DNA of 47,362 nt from Actinomadura kijaniata NBRC 14229 (GCF_001552175.1 NZ_BCQR01000092.1:1-47362), one strand, 5' to 3'; numbered from the stretch's first letter, positions 34,401 to 41,733 are shown. The notes: generated from the sequence alone by a model not told the origin. Made by a program: numbers and translations.

Positions 34401-34728
34401 CGTAGAACGGCTGCCCCGCGTCGCTGGCGTAGACGATGGACCCGTCGGGGGTCCAGCCGGTGACGGTGCAGTGCGCGCCGTGGAAGGTCAGCCTCCGCGC
34501 CGTGCCGCCGTCGGCGGGCATGACGTAGACCTCCTCGGGCCCCTCCTCGCGGCCGACGAACGCCAGCAGCGAGCCGTCCGGGGACAGCCGCGGACAGGTG
34601 ACGGCGGCGACGCCCGCGGTGAGCCGGAACGCCCGTCCGCCCACCGCGGGCACCATCCACAGATCGTCCTCGGAGACGAAGACGATCACGTCATGAAAGA
34701 TCGTTGGGAAGCGCAGGTATCCCGGCAC
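31495..34728 (-). CDS. tri: Tricorn-type protease (S41 family)
   Basis: 1077 residues. The N-terminal two-thirds is a pair of beta-propellers (LSPDGSLLAFVGREEGPEEV, LSSDGRRLVYHCHADLYLL and similar blades), then a C1 helical region, a PDZ domain (MDVRPGDVLVAVNGQPV) and the C-terminal S41 core. The catalytic set of tricorn is intact: Ser737-His738 (LGTSHAY), nucleophile Ser958 (LAGSDGDVF) and Glu1016 (IENYGTDPDIEV). It degrades oligopeptides produced by the proteasome or other proteases in the cytoplasm. A Lys/Asp-rich linker (DRKDDKDDKEGKEDK, near residue 530) separates the propellers from the rest. GTG 34728 has GGAGG, unusually close (three bases). Confidence 0.93.
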   Translation of the reverse strand: MPGYLRFPTIFHDVIVFVSEDDLWMVPAVGGRAFRLTAGVAAVTCPRLSPDGSLLAFVGREEGPEEVYVMPADGGTARRLTFHGAHCTVTGWTPDGSIVYASDAGQPFYGHTWLYRVSPEGGPSRRLPYGPAKTISHGPSGGVVLGRNTADPARWKRYRGGTAGDLWVDPLGTGRFRRLITLPGNLASPCWVGGRVFFLSDHEGVGNVYSCTPEGADLRRHTDHADYYARNLSSDGRRLVYHCHADLYLLDPAENRSHRLGVRLGSSRPQRDRRFVDAAEYLDGARPGPDGSGLAITTRGKAFTFAGWEGPVRQHGESDGVRYRLLTWLNDHRRLVAAASDEGDRETLVVLTADGTVPPLRVEADVGRAVELEVSPAADRVAVANHRNELLLVDLPSADRAAPRVTVVETSRFGTIADLAWSFDGAWLAYACPDTARTTAVRLCRAETGETFAATRPVVRDYRPAFDPEGRYLYFIGERVFNPVYDSLHFDLGFPLGTRPYAIALRRDVGSPFVPEPRPLTEQGDADRKDDKDDKEGKEDKGDKEKDEPLVIDTDGLEERVIAFPVPEARYDRIAGIKGKVLYTTFPVEGSLGDRYAEEVSGTLHCYDLDKQQAEELVAEVDDFRLGRDGRTLLYRSGDRLRLVEAGETPPEDRDPGRATGWIDLDRVKVSVLPEAEWRQMFREAWRLQREHFWAKDMSGLDWDEVYRRYLPLIDRVSTRAEFSDLLWELQGELGTSHAYESGGEYRDRPHYWQGKLGVDWDVSGGTYRIARIADGDRWDDRATSPLNRPGMDVRPGDVLVAVNGQPVGAQATPNQRLVNQAGQEVQLTLVRDGGEPFTVVVRALGDERPVRYRDWVRRNRALVHERTGGRVGYLHVPDMGPEGYAEFHRGFLTEYDREALIVDVRFNGGGHVSALLLEKLARRRVGYDFPRWGVPEPYPPESPRGPIVALTNELAGSDGDVFCHAFKLRGLGPLVGKRTWGGVIGISPRHELADGTVTTQPEFSFAFDDVGWRIENYGTDPDIEVDITPQDYARGVDTQLERAVQAALDELGRHPAHTPDPGDRPRLGVPRLPPRS

Positions 34729-34759
34729 GATCCTCCGTCCGCCTCCAAGACCCCGCGGG

Positions 34760-34912
34760 TCACCGCTCCTGCGGCCGCGGCTCGGACGGCTGCTGCGGCG
34801 GCGCGGCGACCGGCCGCTGGGCCGACTGTCTCTTCGCCTGCTTGGCGGCGCGGCTGGCCTTGATGGCCTCCCGCTTGGCCTTGCCCGACTTCGGAGCCTT
34901 TCCCTGGCTCAT
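34760..34912 (-). CDS. Short basic protein (DUF6243-like)
   Basis: 50 residues: MSQGKAPKSGKAKREAIKA, then Ala/Lys/Arg-rich helix and a Pro/Gln tail (APPQQPSEPRPQER). AGGGGGGAAC precedes ATG 34912, a strong ribosome site, and the frame is coding-like. Small proteins of this type are conserved in Streptomyces and relatives without known function; nucleic-acid or ribosome association is plausible from the charge. It lies 31 bases upstream of the tricorn start on the same strand. Confidence 0.7.
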   Translation of the reverse strand: MSQGKAPKSGKAKREAIKASRAAKQAKRQSAQRPVAAPPQQPSEPRPQER

Positions 34913-35031
34913 GTTCCCCCCTATGGAACCGTGCACTCCGGAAGTCGCATCGCCCTCGGCACTACCAACAATCCCCCGATCACCGGAAATGTAATCCCAG
35001 CTCGGAAGGGGTGCCGGAAATTCGGCGACCG

Positions 35032-35676
35032 TCACGAACCCAGGTAGCGCAGCACGGCCAGGACACGTCGGCTGTAACCGGACGCGTGGGACAGGTCGAG
35101 CTTGTCGAAGATGGCGTTGACGTGCTTCTCGACCGCGCTCTGCGACACGTGGAGCTGCGCGGCGATCGCGGCGTTGGTGCGGCCCTGCGCCATGTGCTCC
35201 AGCACGTCGCGCTCGCGGGGGGTGAGCCGGGTCAGCGGGTCGGTGTGGGTGCTGCGGGTCAGCAGCTGCCGCACCACCTCGGGGTCGAACGCCGCGCCGC
35301 CCGCGCCGACCCGCTCCAGCGCGTCCAGGAACTCGTCCACCTGCGCGACCCGGTCCTTGAGCAGGTAGCCGACGCCGGTGGTGTCGGTGGTGATCAGCTC
35401 GGTGGCGTAGCGCTTCTCGACGTACTGCGACAGCACCAGCACCGCCACGCCCGGCCACCGCCGCCGGATCTCCAGCGCGGCGCGCAGGCCCTCGTCGGTG
35501 TGGGTGGGCGGCATCCGCACGTCCACCACCACGATGTCGGGCCGCTCCCGCGCGACCTCCGCCAGCAGCGCGTCGCCGTCGCCGACCGCCGCCAGGATCC
35601 GGTGCCCCTCCTCCGCCAGCAGCCGCGCCAGGCCCTCGCGCAGCAGTGTGGAGTCCTCGGCCAGCATCACCCGCAC
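35032..35676 (-). CDS. LuxR/NarL-family response regulator
   Basis: 214 residues. The receiver domain has LAEDSTLLREGLARLL, phospho-acceptor Asp in DIVVVDVRMPPTHTDEG and the switch Lys in YLLKDRVAQV; the C-terminal LuxR helix-turn-helix is LTPRERDVLEHMAQGRTNAA, then VSQSAVEKHVNAIFDKLDL. Phosphorylation by the overlapping sensor kinase is expected. GTG 35676 has GGAG upstream and overlaps the kinase stop by 10 bases; ATG 35667 is an alternative. Confidence 0.92.
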   Translation of the reverse strand: MRVMLAEDSTLLREGLARLLAEEGHRILAAVGDGDALLAEVARERPDIVVVDVRMPPTHTDEGLRAALEIRRRWPGVAVLVLSQYVEKRYATELITTDTTGVGYLLKDRVAQVDEFLDALERVGAGGAAFDPEVVRQLLTRSTHTDPLTRLTPRERDVLEHMAQGRTNAAIAAQLHVSQSAVEKHVNAIFDKLDLSHASGYSRRVLAVLRYLGS

Positions 35677-36857
35677 GGCAGCTCCGCGACGATCACGGTC
35701 GGCCCGCCGGGCGGGCTGTCCACGGTGAAGGCGCCGTCCAGCGCCGCGACGCGGCGGGCCAGCCCCGCCAGGCCGCTGCCGCGCGGGTCGGCCCCGCCGG
35801 TCCCGTCGTCCTCGATACGCACACCGATCATCTTGCCGTCTCCGGCGACCCGCACCGACACCCCGGCGGCGCCCGAGTGCTTGGCGGCGTTGGTGACGGC
35901 CTCGCAGACGACGAAGTAGGCGGCGGTCTCGACGGCGTGCGGGGGGCGCTCGGACACGTCGAAGTCGATGGTCACCGGGATGGCGGACCGTTCGGCGACC
36001 GTCTCCAGCGCGGCGCGCAGCCCCTCGCGGTCCAGCGCCGCCGGGTACACGCGCCAGGCGACCTCCCGCAGGTCCTGCAACGCGCGCTGCGACTCCTCGT
36101 GCGCCTGCCGGAGCAGTTCCCGGGCGCGTTCGTCGTCCCCGGCGCGGCGCGCCCGCCCGATCAGCATGCCGAGGGCGACCAGGCGCTGCTGGACGCCGTC
36201 GTGCAGGTCGCGTTCGATGCGGCGGCGCTCGTCGTCGACGGCGTCGACCACCTCGGCGCGGGTCACCGACAGCTGGGCGATGCGCCGCTCGTACTCCTCC
36301 AGGGGGCTCGGGCCGAGGCTGCGGCGGGCCACCTTGCGTTCCAGCGCCACCACGCCGACCAGCCCCTGGACCGCCAGGAACAGCAGCACCGTCCCGGCGA
36401 TCGCGATGTAGGTGACGATCATGGGGGTGCCGGGGATGCCGTCCAGCGGCTTGCCGGGCCCCCACCAGCCCCAGGCGAGCCGGACGGCGGTGAGGGCCCC
36501 GTACCCGATCAGCGCCAGGATCACGCCGCCCAGCAGCCCGACCGGCACCCGCAGCACCAGGTAGGCCAGCGCCCGCAGCGTCCCGAACTCGATGCGCTGG
36601 ACGTGCCCGAAGCAGATCGCCAGCCGCCGCAGCTCCCACCGGCTGACCGCGACCGCCCCCGACGCCACCACCTTCGGCACCGAGCGCCGGCCGCGCGAGA
36701 ACGCCAGCGCGTAGGCCATCAGCACCGCCGACACGGCCAGCAGCGCCGCCTCCACGACGGCGGAGGCGGCGCCGAGGCCGAGCCCCAGCGCCGCCCGCGC
36801 GGGTCGCGGCCACCGCCGCACGTCGGGAACCGGCAGTTCAGTGGTTGACGCGGTCAC
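35667..36857 (-). CDS. Sensor histidine kinase (NarL-type, HisKA_3)
   Basis: 396 residues. Several membrane segments (AALGLGLGAASAVVEAALLA, LVLRVPVGLLGGVILALIGY, MIVTYIAIAGTVLLFLAVQG) form the sensor. The dimerisation/phospho-acceptor motif is ERRRIERDLHDGVQQRL and the ATPase domain has EAVTNAAKHSGA and SGLAGLARRVAALDG. It phosphorylates the response regulator downstream. GTG 36857 lies inside the 3' end of the DedA gene (20-bp overlap), so DedA, kinase and regulator form one transcript. The signal is unknown; envelope state is a guess from the DedA link. Confidence 0.9.
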   Translation of the reverse strand: MTASTTELPVPDVRRWPRPARAALGLGLGAASAVVEAALLAVSAVLMAYALAFSRGRRSVPKVVASGAVAVSRWELRRLAICFGHVQRIEFGTLRALAYLVLRVPVGLLGGVILALIGYGALTAVRLAWGWWGPGKPLDGIPGTPMIVTYIAIAGTVLLFLAVQGLVGVVALERKVARRSLGPSPLEEYERRIAQLSVTRAEVVDAVDDERRRIERDLHDGVQQRLVALGMLIGRARRAGDDERARELLRQAHEESQRALQDLREVAWRVYPAALDREGLRAALETVAERSAIPVTIDFDVSERPPHAVETAAYFVVCEAVTNAAKHSGAAGVSVRVAGDGKMIGVRIEDDGTGGADPRGSGLAGLARRVAALDGAFTVDSPPGGPTVIVAELPCG

Positions 36858-37554
36858 GTTCGAATTCTCGCCGATACACGGGCCGGTCGACGTTCGGGCG
36901 GGCGCCCGGGGACGGCCGCGGCGCGCGGCGGTTCCGCACGACGCGGACGGCCAGGAACACCACGGCCGCGAGCGCGACCACCCCGAGCACGGCCTTGGAG
37001 TAGACGCCGACGTACTGCTCGACGACGTGCCAGTTGTCGCCCAGCAGGTAGCCGGCCAGCACGAACGCGGTGTTCCACAGGGCGCTGCCGAGGGTCGTGT
37101 AGAGCAGGAACGTCGTCATCGGCATCCGCTCGACCCCGGCCGGAACGGAGATCAGGCTCCGGAAGATCGGGATCATGCGGCCGAAGAACACCGCCTTGGC
37201 GCCGTGCCGGGCGAACCACGCCTCGGTGCGGTCCAGGTCCTCCAGCTTGACCAGCGGCAGCCGCGCCACCAGCGCGCGGATCCGGTCGCGGCCGATCGCC
37301 GCGCCGATCCAGTAGAGGGCGAGCGCGCCCACCACCGACCCGAGCGTGGTCCACAGCAGGGCGCCGGCCAGGCTCATCCCGCCCTGCGCGGCGGTGAACC
37401 CGGCCAGGGGGAGGATCACTTCGCTGGGCAGCGGTGGGAACAGGTTCTCCAGGGCGATCGCCAGTCCCGCGCCGGGCGCGCCCAGCTTCTCCATCAGGTC
37501 GGTCGCCCAGCCGGCGATGCCACCGAGGGGTTCGGAGTTCGTCGCAGTGATCAT
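36838..37554 (-). CDS. DedA-family membrane protein (copy 1)
   Basis: 238 residues of the DedA/VTT family: LENLFPPLPSEVILPLAGF, FFGRMIPIFRSLISVPAGV and GSALWNTAFVLAGYLLGDNW contain the reentrant-loop residues (ExxxPxPxE-like, FGRxxPxxR) of the fold. DedA proteins translocate membrane lipids such as undecaprenyl phosphate or phosphatidylethanolamine. It overlaps the sensor kinase gene by 20 bp and is a close paralogue of the next upstream gene. Confidence 0.92.
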   Translation of the reverse strand: MITATNSEPLGGIAGWATDLMEKLGAPGAGLAIALENLFPPLPSEVILPLAGFTAAQGGMSLAGALLWTTLGSVVGALALYWIGAAIGRDRIRALVARLPLVKLEDLDRTEAWFARHGAKAVFFGRMIPIFRSLISVPAGVERMPMTTFLLYTTLGSALWNTAFVLAGYLLGDNWHVVEQYVGVYSKAVLGVVALAAVVFLAVRVVRNRRAPRPSPGARPNVDRPVYRREFERDRVNH

Positions 37555-37662
37555 GTCTACGACGTTAGGGAGCGGGCGGGGCCGTCACCATGGGATGCGC
37601 CCTCCACCCGGCCTGACAGGATCCGCAGCGCCACCCTGCGGAAAACCACACCCCCGGCGGGC

Positions 37663-38343
37663 TCAGGCGGCGGTCTCGCGCTCCCGGCGGTTCTGCCGGA
37701 CGCGCACCGCGACGAACGCGGCCACCGCGAGGACCGCCACCACCAGCACGATCTTGGAGTACATGCCGACGTAGCCCTCGACGGACTGCCAGTTGTCGCC
37801 GAGCAGGTAGCCGGCCATGACGAAGGCGGCGTTCCACAGTCCGCTGCCCAGGGTGGTGTAGGTCACGAACTTCACCGGCCGCATGCCCGCCACCCCCGCC
37901 GGGATGGAGATCAGGCTGCGGAACACCGGGATCATGCGGCCGAAGAACACCGCCTTGGAGCCGTGCCGCTCGAACCACGCCTCGCTCCTGTCGAGGTCCT
38001 CCACCTTGACCAGGGGGATCCTGCCCACGAGGCGCCGCATCCGGTCCCGGCCGATGAGCGCGCCGAGCCCGTAGAGCACCAGCGCGCCCAGCACCGACCC
38101 GAGCGTGGTGCACACCAGCGCCGCGACCAGGCTCATGTCGCCCTGGGCGGAGGCGAACCCGGCCAGCGGCAGCACCACCTCGCTGGGGATCGGGGGGAAC
38201 AGGTTCTCCAGGGCGATCGCCAGCCCCGCGCCGAGCGCCCCCAGCTTCTCCATCAGGTCGGTCGCCCAGCCCGCGAAACCGCCCTTGGGCTCGGACTGCT
38301 GGGCCGCGTACACGTGGACCGCGTGTGAGAAAGCGCTCATCAT
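37663..38343 (-). CDS. DedA-family membrane protein (copy 2)
   Basis: 226 residues, paralogous to the neighbour: LENLFPPIPSEVVLPLAGF, FFGRMIPVFRSLISIPAGV and GSGLWNAAFVMAGYLLGDNW align directly with copy 1, so this is a tandem duplication. Start ATG 38343 or 38340 (double ATG); ribosome site is weak. A 108-bp gap separates it from copy 1. Function as for the family; different lipid preference or redundancy is possible. Confidence 0.9.
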   Translation of the reverse strand: MMSAFSHAVHVYAAQQSEPKGGFAGWATDLMEKLGALGAGLAIALENLFPPIPSEVVLPLAGFASAQGDMSLVAALVCTTLGSVLGALVLYGLGALIGRDRMRRLVGRIPLVKVEDLDRSEAWFERHGSKAVFFGRMIPVFRSLISIPAGVAGMRPVKFVTYTTLGSGLWNAAFVMAGYLLGDNWQSVEGYVGMYSKIVLVVAVLAVAAFVAVRVRQNRRERETAA

Positions 38344-38449
38344 GCTGTGCCGCCGGGAACCGCCCGGCCTCAGGCCACCACCTCCGCGCCGACCCGATAC
38401 CCACCGGTCCGCGTTCGGCACATGACGAACGTCACACCGACCGCCCGGT

Positions 38450-39016
38450 TCAGCGGGTGTTCCGGGGTGACCTGCGGCTCTGCGGGAGGCGGTCCACGAA
38501 ACGGCCGAGGCGTTCGGCGGTGCCCTGGAGCGGGCTGACGGTCGCGTTCAGCTGCTCGATGGCGCCCTGCATCTGGGCGATCGTCCCGGCCAGCGGGCTG
38601 AGCTCCTCCACCGTGTGGTGGAGCGGGCCGACGGCCGAGCCGAGCTCCTCGAGGGCGGGCACCACCCGCGACAGCTCGCGCAGGTCGCCGATCGCCTCGG
38701 CGAGCTCCTCCAGCGCGGGGGCGACGGCGGCGAGGCGTTCCAGGTCACCGGCCACGTGCGGCAGGGCCTCGGCGGCGTCGGCCAGGCGGCCGAGCTCCCC
38801 GGCGACCTCCCCGAGGCGGTCCAGCGAGGGCACCGCGTCCGACAGCGACTCCAGGCTGGCGGCGGCGCGGGCGAGCCGTTCCAGGGAGTCGGCCAGCCTC
38901 GGCAGCACGGCGACGGCCTCGGCCAGCGCGGCGGTCGCGGCGAGCGCCGCCGCGGATCCGGCCGCCACGGCCCGCACGCCGTGCGCGGCCAGCCTGAGCG
39001 GCGAGGGCACGCCCAT
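38450..39016 (-). CDS. Helical amphipathic-repeat protein (phasin/apolipoprotein-like)
   Basis: 188 residues. After a short hydrophobic Ala-rich segment (VRAVAAGSAAALAATAALAE) the protein is one long series of amphipathic helices with Leu spaced about every 3-4 residues (RLADSLERLARAAASLESLS, GELGRLADAAEALPHVAGD, LEELAEAIGDLRELSRVV). There are no cysteines or catalytic motifs. GGAGG precedes ATG 39016. It resembles phasin-like or membrane-surface-coating proteins; function unknown. Confidence 0.7.
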   Translation of the reverse strand: MGVPSPLRLAAHGVRAVAAGSAAALAATAALAEAVAVLPRLADSLERLARAAASLESLSDAVPSLDRLGEVAGELGRLADAAEALPHVAGDLERLAAVAPALEELAEAIGDLRELSRVVPALEELGSAVGPLHHTVEELSPLAGTIAQMQGAIEQLNATVSPLQGTAERLGRFVDRLPQSRRSPRNTR

Positions 39017-39132
39017 GACACCTCCCTGGATCGGTGCCCCGATTGTGCCGTCTCCCCGGTTTCCGGACCAAGAGCGAGCCGGTTTCGGTCATCGGCTCCG
39101 GACGAGCAAGAGGAAGATTCTTTTCTGATCGA

Positions 39133-39214
39133 CTTTTCCGAAAACTGACCTTCCTATAGGTTCACAACGTTTTGTGAAGCACATTCATGATCAGACCCCG
39201 CCTTAGATCATGAA
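39133..39214 (+). promoter_or_regulatory. Promoter with three inverted repeats upstream of the zinc-finger gene
   Basis: TTTTC-C-GAAAA (about 39134-39144), TTCACAA-CGTT-TTGTGAA (39161-39178) and TTCATGATC...GATCATGAA (39184-39192 and 39206-39214) are exact inverted repeats. TATAGG at 39155-39160 is a possible -10, which puts the second repeat over the transcript start and the third in the leader, ending at the ribosome site AAAGGA. Confidence 0.55.
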
Positions 39215-39226
39215 AGGATCCCCGCG

Positions 39227-39937
39227 ATGACCACGGCGACCGGCATGGTCGCGGTCGTGCTGACGAGCCTGTCCCTGCTGGCGCTGCTGGCCGCCGCACG
39301 AGGCCGCACGACACGAACCGCTCCCACCGACGGGGCCCCGGCCCCGAACCCTTCGACACCCGACGAGACGGCCCGCTTCCGCAGACCCGCGCCCGGGACG
39401 GTCCAGCATGTCACCCCGTCTCCCGAGGCGGCGCATCCCACGCCGTCCCGGCCCGAACCCGCCTGGCCCGAGCCCGAGCCGGCCGAGCCCGAACGGCTCC
39501 AGCCCGAACGGTTCCACGCCGACCGGGCGCAGCCCACGGCGACGGGCCCCGAGGAGTACCCGGAGTCGATGACGGCCGTGCTGGAGCCCGACGCCGAGGA
39601 GTACCTGGCCTGGCTGGCGGACTACCACTGGCCCTGCGACGAGTACCTCGACCTGGAACTGCGCTGGCGGCACGAGCTGGACCCGTTCGGCACGCCGGAC
39701 CCGGCCGAGACGCCGCAGTGCCCGCAGTGCCTGCTGCGCCTGGAGGACGTGTGGCCGTGCCACCAGTGCGGGCGGCTGCTGCACTCCTCCTGCGGCCACG
39801 GGATGCGCCGCCGCGAGGTGGAGCACCCCTACCGTTCGCACGCCGCCGGATTCGAGGCCGTGATCGCCGAATGGATCTGCACGGGCTGCACTTCGGTGGT
39901 GGGCCTGGACGTCGGGGACGACGACCTTCCGCGTTGA
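39227..39937 (+). CDS. Membrane-anchored protein with C4HC3 (PHD-like) zinc finger
   Basis: 236 residues. Residues 7-24 form one membrane helix followed by Arg (ARGRTTR), predicting a cytoplasmic C-terminus. Residues 30-110 are a Pro/Glu-rich linker. The C-terminal domain has Cys165-x2-Cys168, Cys178-x2-Cys181, His186-x2-Cys189, and Cys218-x2-Cys221 with Trp216 two residues before Cys218. This order and spacing (9, 4, 2 and 28 residues between) match the eukaryotic PHD-finger consensus C4-H-C3 with its conserved Trp. Treble-clef or zinc-ribbon relatives are the alternative. No recognised bacterial family. AAAGGAT precedes ATG 39227. Confidence 0.8.
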   Translation: MTTATGMVAVVLTSLSLLALLAAARGRTTRTAPTDGAPAPNPSTPDETARFRRPAPGTVQHVTPSPEAAHPTPSRPEPAWPEPEPAEPERLQPERFHADRAQPTATGPEEYPESMTAVLEPDAEEYLAWLADYHWPCDEYLDLELRWRHELDPFGTPDPAETPQCPQCLLRLEDVWPCHQCGRLLHSSCGHGMRRREVEHPYRSHAAGFEAVIAEWICTGCTSVVGLDVGDDDLPR

Positions 39938-39944
39938 TCGACAA

Positions 39945-40008
39945 ACCTTGTCAAAGGTAAATCTTTTGCCAGCTATCCGCTTTTCGGTCACGTAAGTACG
40001 CGCGTACT
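39945..40008. promoter_or_regulatory. Hairpin and 14-bp palindrome downstream of the zinc-finger gene
   Basis: ACCTT-GTCA-AAGGT (39945-39958) follows the stop by seven bases, then AATCTTTT, possibly a weak terminator. AGTACGCGCGTACT (39995-40008) is a perfect palindrome in AT-richer sequence flanked by TTTCGG and CCGAAA. Its role is unknown. Confidence 0.4.
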
Positions 40009-40112
40009 AAGCTTCCGAAACTCATCACGCAGCGCGACGAGCCACCGACGAACAGCTCCCGATCCCGCCGCTCGGAGCGGGCCGGCCCGGTCGGCCGTTG
40101 ACGGCCGCGGGC

Positions 40113-40307
40113 TCAGGAGCCGGTGAGGTCCTCGCGGGTCACGCCCCGTTCGGCCATCTTGTCCTCGAGCTCGGCGCCCAGCGACGGGCGGGTGTCCGGC
40201 TCGGACCCGGACCCCTGGTCGGCCCGGCGGTCCGGGTCGCCTCCCGGACGCGTCACGGCCTGGTCGGTGTCGCGGGTCTTCGGTCGGTTCTCCTCGGGCG
40301 TGGTCAT
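40113..40307 (-). CDS. Small hydrophilic protein
   Basis: 64 residues, highly charged and without hydrophobic core (PEENRPKTRDTDQAV, PSLGAELEDKMAERGVTRED). AGGGGG lies upstream of ATG 40307. It follows the next small gene on the same strand with 34 bases between. No recognised family; disordered stress-type protein is a guess. Confidence rests on the ribosome site and coding-like composition. Confidence 0.55.
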   Translation of the reverse strand: MTTPEENRPKTRDTDQAVTRPGGDPDRRADQGSGSEPDTRPSLGAELEDKMAERGVTREDLTGS

Positions 40308-40341
40308 CGTGTTCCCCCTCGTGTATGGGCCGTTCTCGGTG

Positions 40342-40599
40342 TCACGGGATGTCGGAGGCGTCGTTGTCGGGCACGGGCCGGCCCTCGGTGCGGCCGTACC
40401 CGGCGCCTCCCGCCGGCTGGCCGCCGCCCGTCGTGCCGGTGCCGCCGATCACTCCGGCGGAGTCGGCGTCGGCCTCCTCGGGCGAGACGCGCCGGGTCGC
40501 GCGGACGCCGGGACGCCGGTTCCGAAAGCGCGGGTCGTCCTCGGCGTGGCTCGCCAGCTCCTCGGCCAGCTCCCGGGGATCTTTCTCGTTTCGGTCCAT
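40342..40599 (-). CDS. Small hydrophilic protein with Gly-rich tail
   Basis: 85 residues: MDRNEKDPRELAEELASHAE then basic RFRNRRPGVRATRRV and a Gly/Thr-rich tail (GGTGTTGGGQPAGG). No family recognised. AGG lies upstream of ATG 40599. It probably shares a transcript with the 64-residue gene downstream. Both could be actinobacterial low-complexity stress proteins. Confidence 0.55.
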   Translation of the reverse strand: MDRNEKDPRELAEELASHAEDDPRFRNRRPGVRATRRVSPEEADADSAGVIGGTGTTGGGQPAGGAGYGRTEGRPVPDNDASDIP

Positions 40600-40660
40600 G
40601 ACCTGCGCCTACCCGATGGATCACGGAATACGCGGGACCGCGGAGCCGATGAGAGGACCG

Positions 40661-41581
40661 TCACCCTCCCGGGCGGACCCGCCGGGCGGGCCGCCGGTCG
40701 GACCGGGAGGCCGGGCCCTGGACGGGCACCGGATAGCGGGGCTTGGCGTGGTGCCTGCTGATGTTGCGCTCCAGCAGCTCGGTGGTCTCGCGGACCCCGG
40801 CGGTGGTCCCGTCGGCGGCGGGCAGCCGCCCCTCGTCGCGCTTGAGCCGCACCAGCGCCGCCTCGATGGCGTCGTGCGCGGCGAACAGGCACGGGGTGCT
40901 GTAGATCGCGACGTCCACGCCCAGCTCGGCCAGCTCCGGCAGCGACAGCCGGGGGGACCGGCCGCCCGCGATCTGGTTGAACAGCAGCGGCTTGTCGCCG
41001 ACCACCGTCCGGATCCGCCGGATCCACTCCACGCTGCGCACGCCGTCCACCAGCACGACGTCGGCGTCGGTGGCGGCCAGCGCCTCGGCACGCCGCAGGA
41101 TCTCCTCGTCGGTGTCGGCGTCGGTGCGGGCGACCACCACCAGGTCCCGCCGGGTGCGCAGCACCAGGTCGAGCTTGGCCAGGTACTCCTCCAGCGGCAG
41201 CAGCAGCTTGCCGTCCGCGTGCCCGCACCGGCGGGGACGCCGCTGGTCCTCCAGGATCACCCCGGAGGCGCCGATCCGCTCCAGATGCTCCACCACGTGG
41301 CAGGCGACCTCGGGGTCCACGTACCCGTCGTCGATGTCCACCAGCAGGTGCTGCCGGGGGAAGGCCAGCCGGAGGCGCTGCACGAACGCCACCATGTCGG
41401 GCCAGGCGATGAACCCGATGTCGGGCAGGCCGTAGTGGGAGGCCGCGAAGCCGAAGCCGGAGACGAACATGCCGTCGTAGTGCCGCGCCGCCAGGGAGGC
41501 CGAGAACATGTCGTACACCCCGACGAGCGGGGTGACCCCTTCGGCCAGGATCTCGCGACGCAGCGCTTCTCCGTAGTGCAC
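40661..41581 (-). CDS. Isocitrate lyase/PEP mutase superfamily enzyme, lyase-type
   Basis: 306 residues. The N-terminal GVYDMFSASLAARHYDGMFV and LVDIDDGYVDPEVACHVVEH place it in the isocitrate lyase/PEP mutase superfamily with a Mg-binding Asp pair; GVILEDQRRPRRCGHADGK carries the catalytic-loop Cys (RRCGH, compare KKCGH of isocitrate and methylisocitrate lyases). PEP mutase and phosphonopyruvate hydrolase lack that Cys, so a C-C lyase (2-methylisocitrate-like) or oxaloacetate decarboxylase/hydrolase role fits better. GTG 41581 follows AGGAGC. It lies next to the phosphonate genes but 152 bp away, so operon membership is uncertain. Confidence 0.82.
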   Translation of the reverse strand: MHYGEALRREILAEGVTPLVGVYDMFSASLAARHYDGMFVSGFGFAASHYGLPDIGFIAWPDMVAFVQRLRLAFPRQHLLVDIDDGYVDPEVACHVVEHLERIGASGVILEDQRRPRRCGHADGKLLLPLEEYLAKLDLVLRTRRDLVVVARTDADTDEEILRRAEALAATDADVVLVDGVRSVEWIRRIRTVVGDKPLLFNQIAGGRSPRLSLPELAELGVDVAIYSTPCLFAAHDAIEAALVRLKRDEGRLPAADGTTAGVRETTELLERNISRHHAKPRYPVPVQGPASRSDRRPARRVRPGG

Positions 41582-41733
41582 GACTGCTCCTGGGATCGTG
41601 TCGACCGGACGGCGCCGGATCCGCCGGGGCGTCCGCGTGCGTTACGCGAACATTCACTCATGTGCACCGCGAAGAGAGCATCAACACCGTTTCAGCCCCG
41701 GCAAAAATGACCTTCGTCAAGGCCGCGGACCTC

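Noticed and set aside
40661..41581. PEP mutase, i.e. phosphonate biosynthesis
   Set aside because: The catalytic loop reads RRCGH as in C-C lyases, whereas PEP mutases lack this Cys, and the neighbouring genes are for uptake and breakdown.
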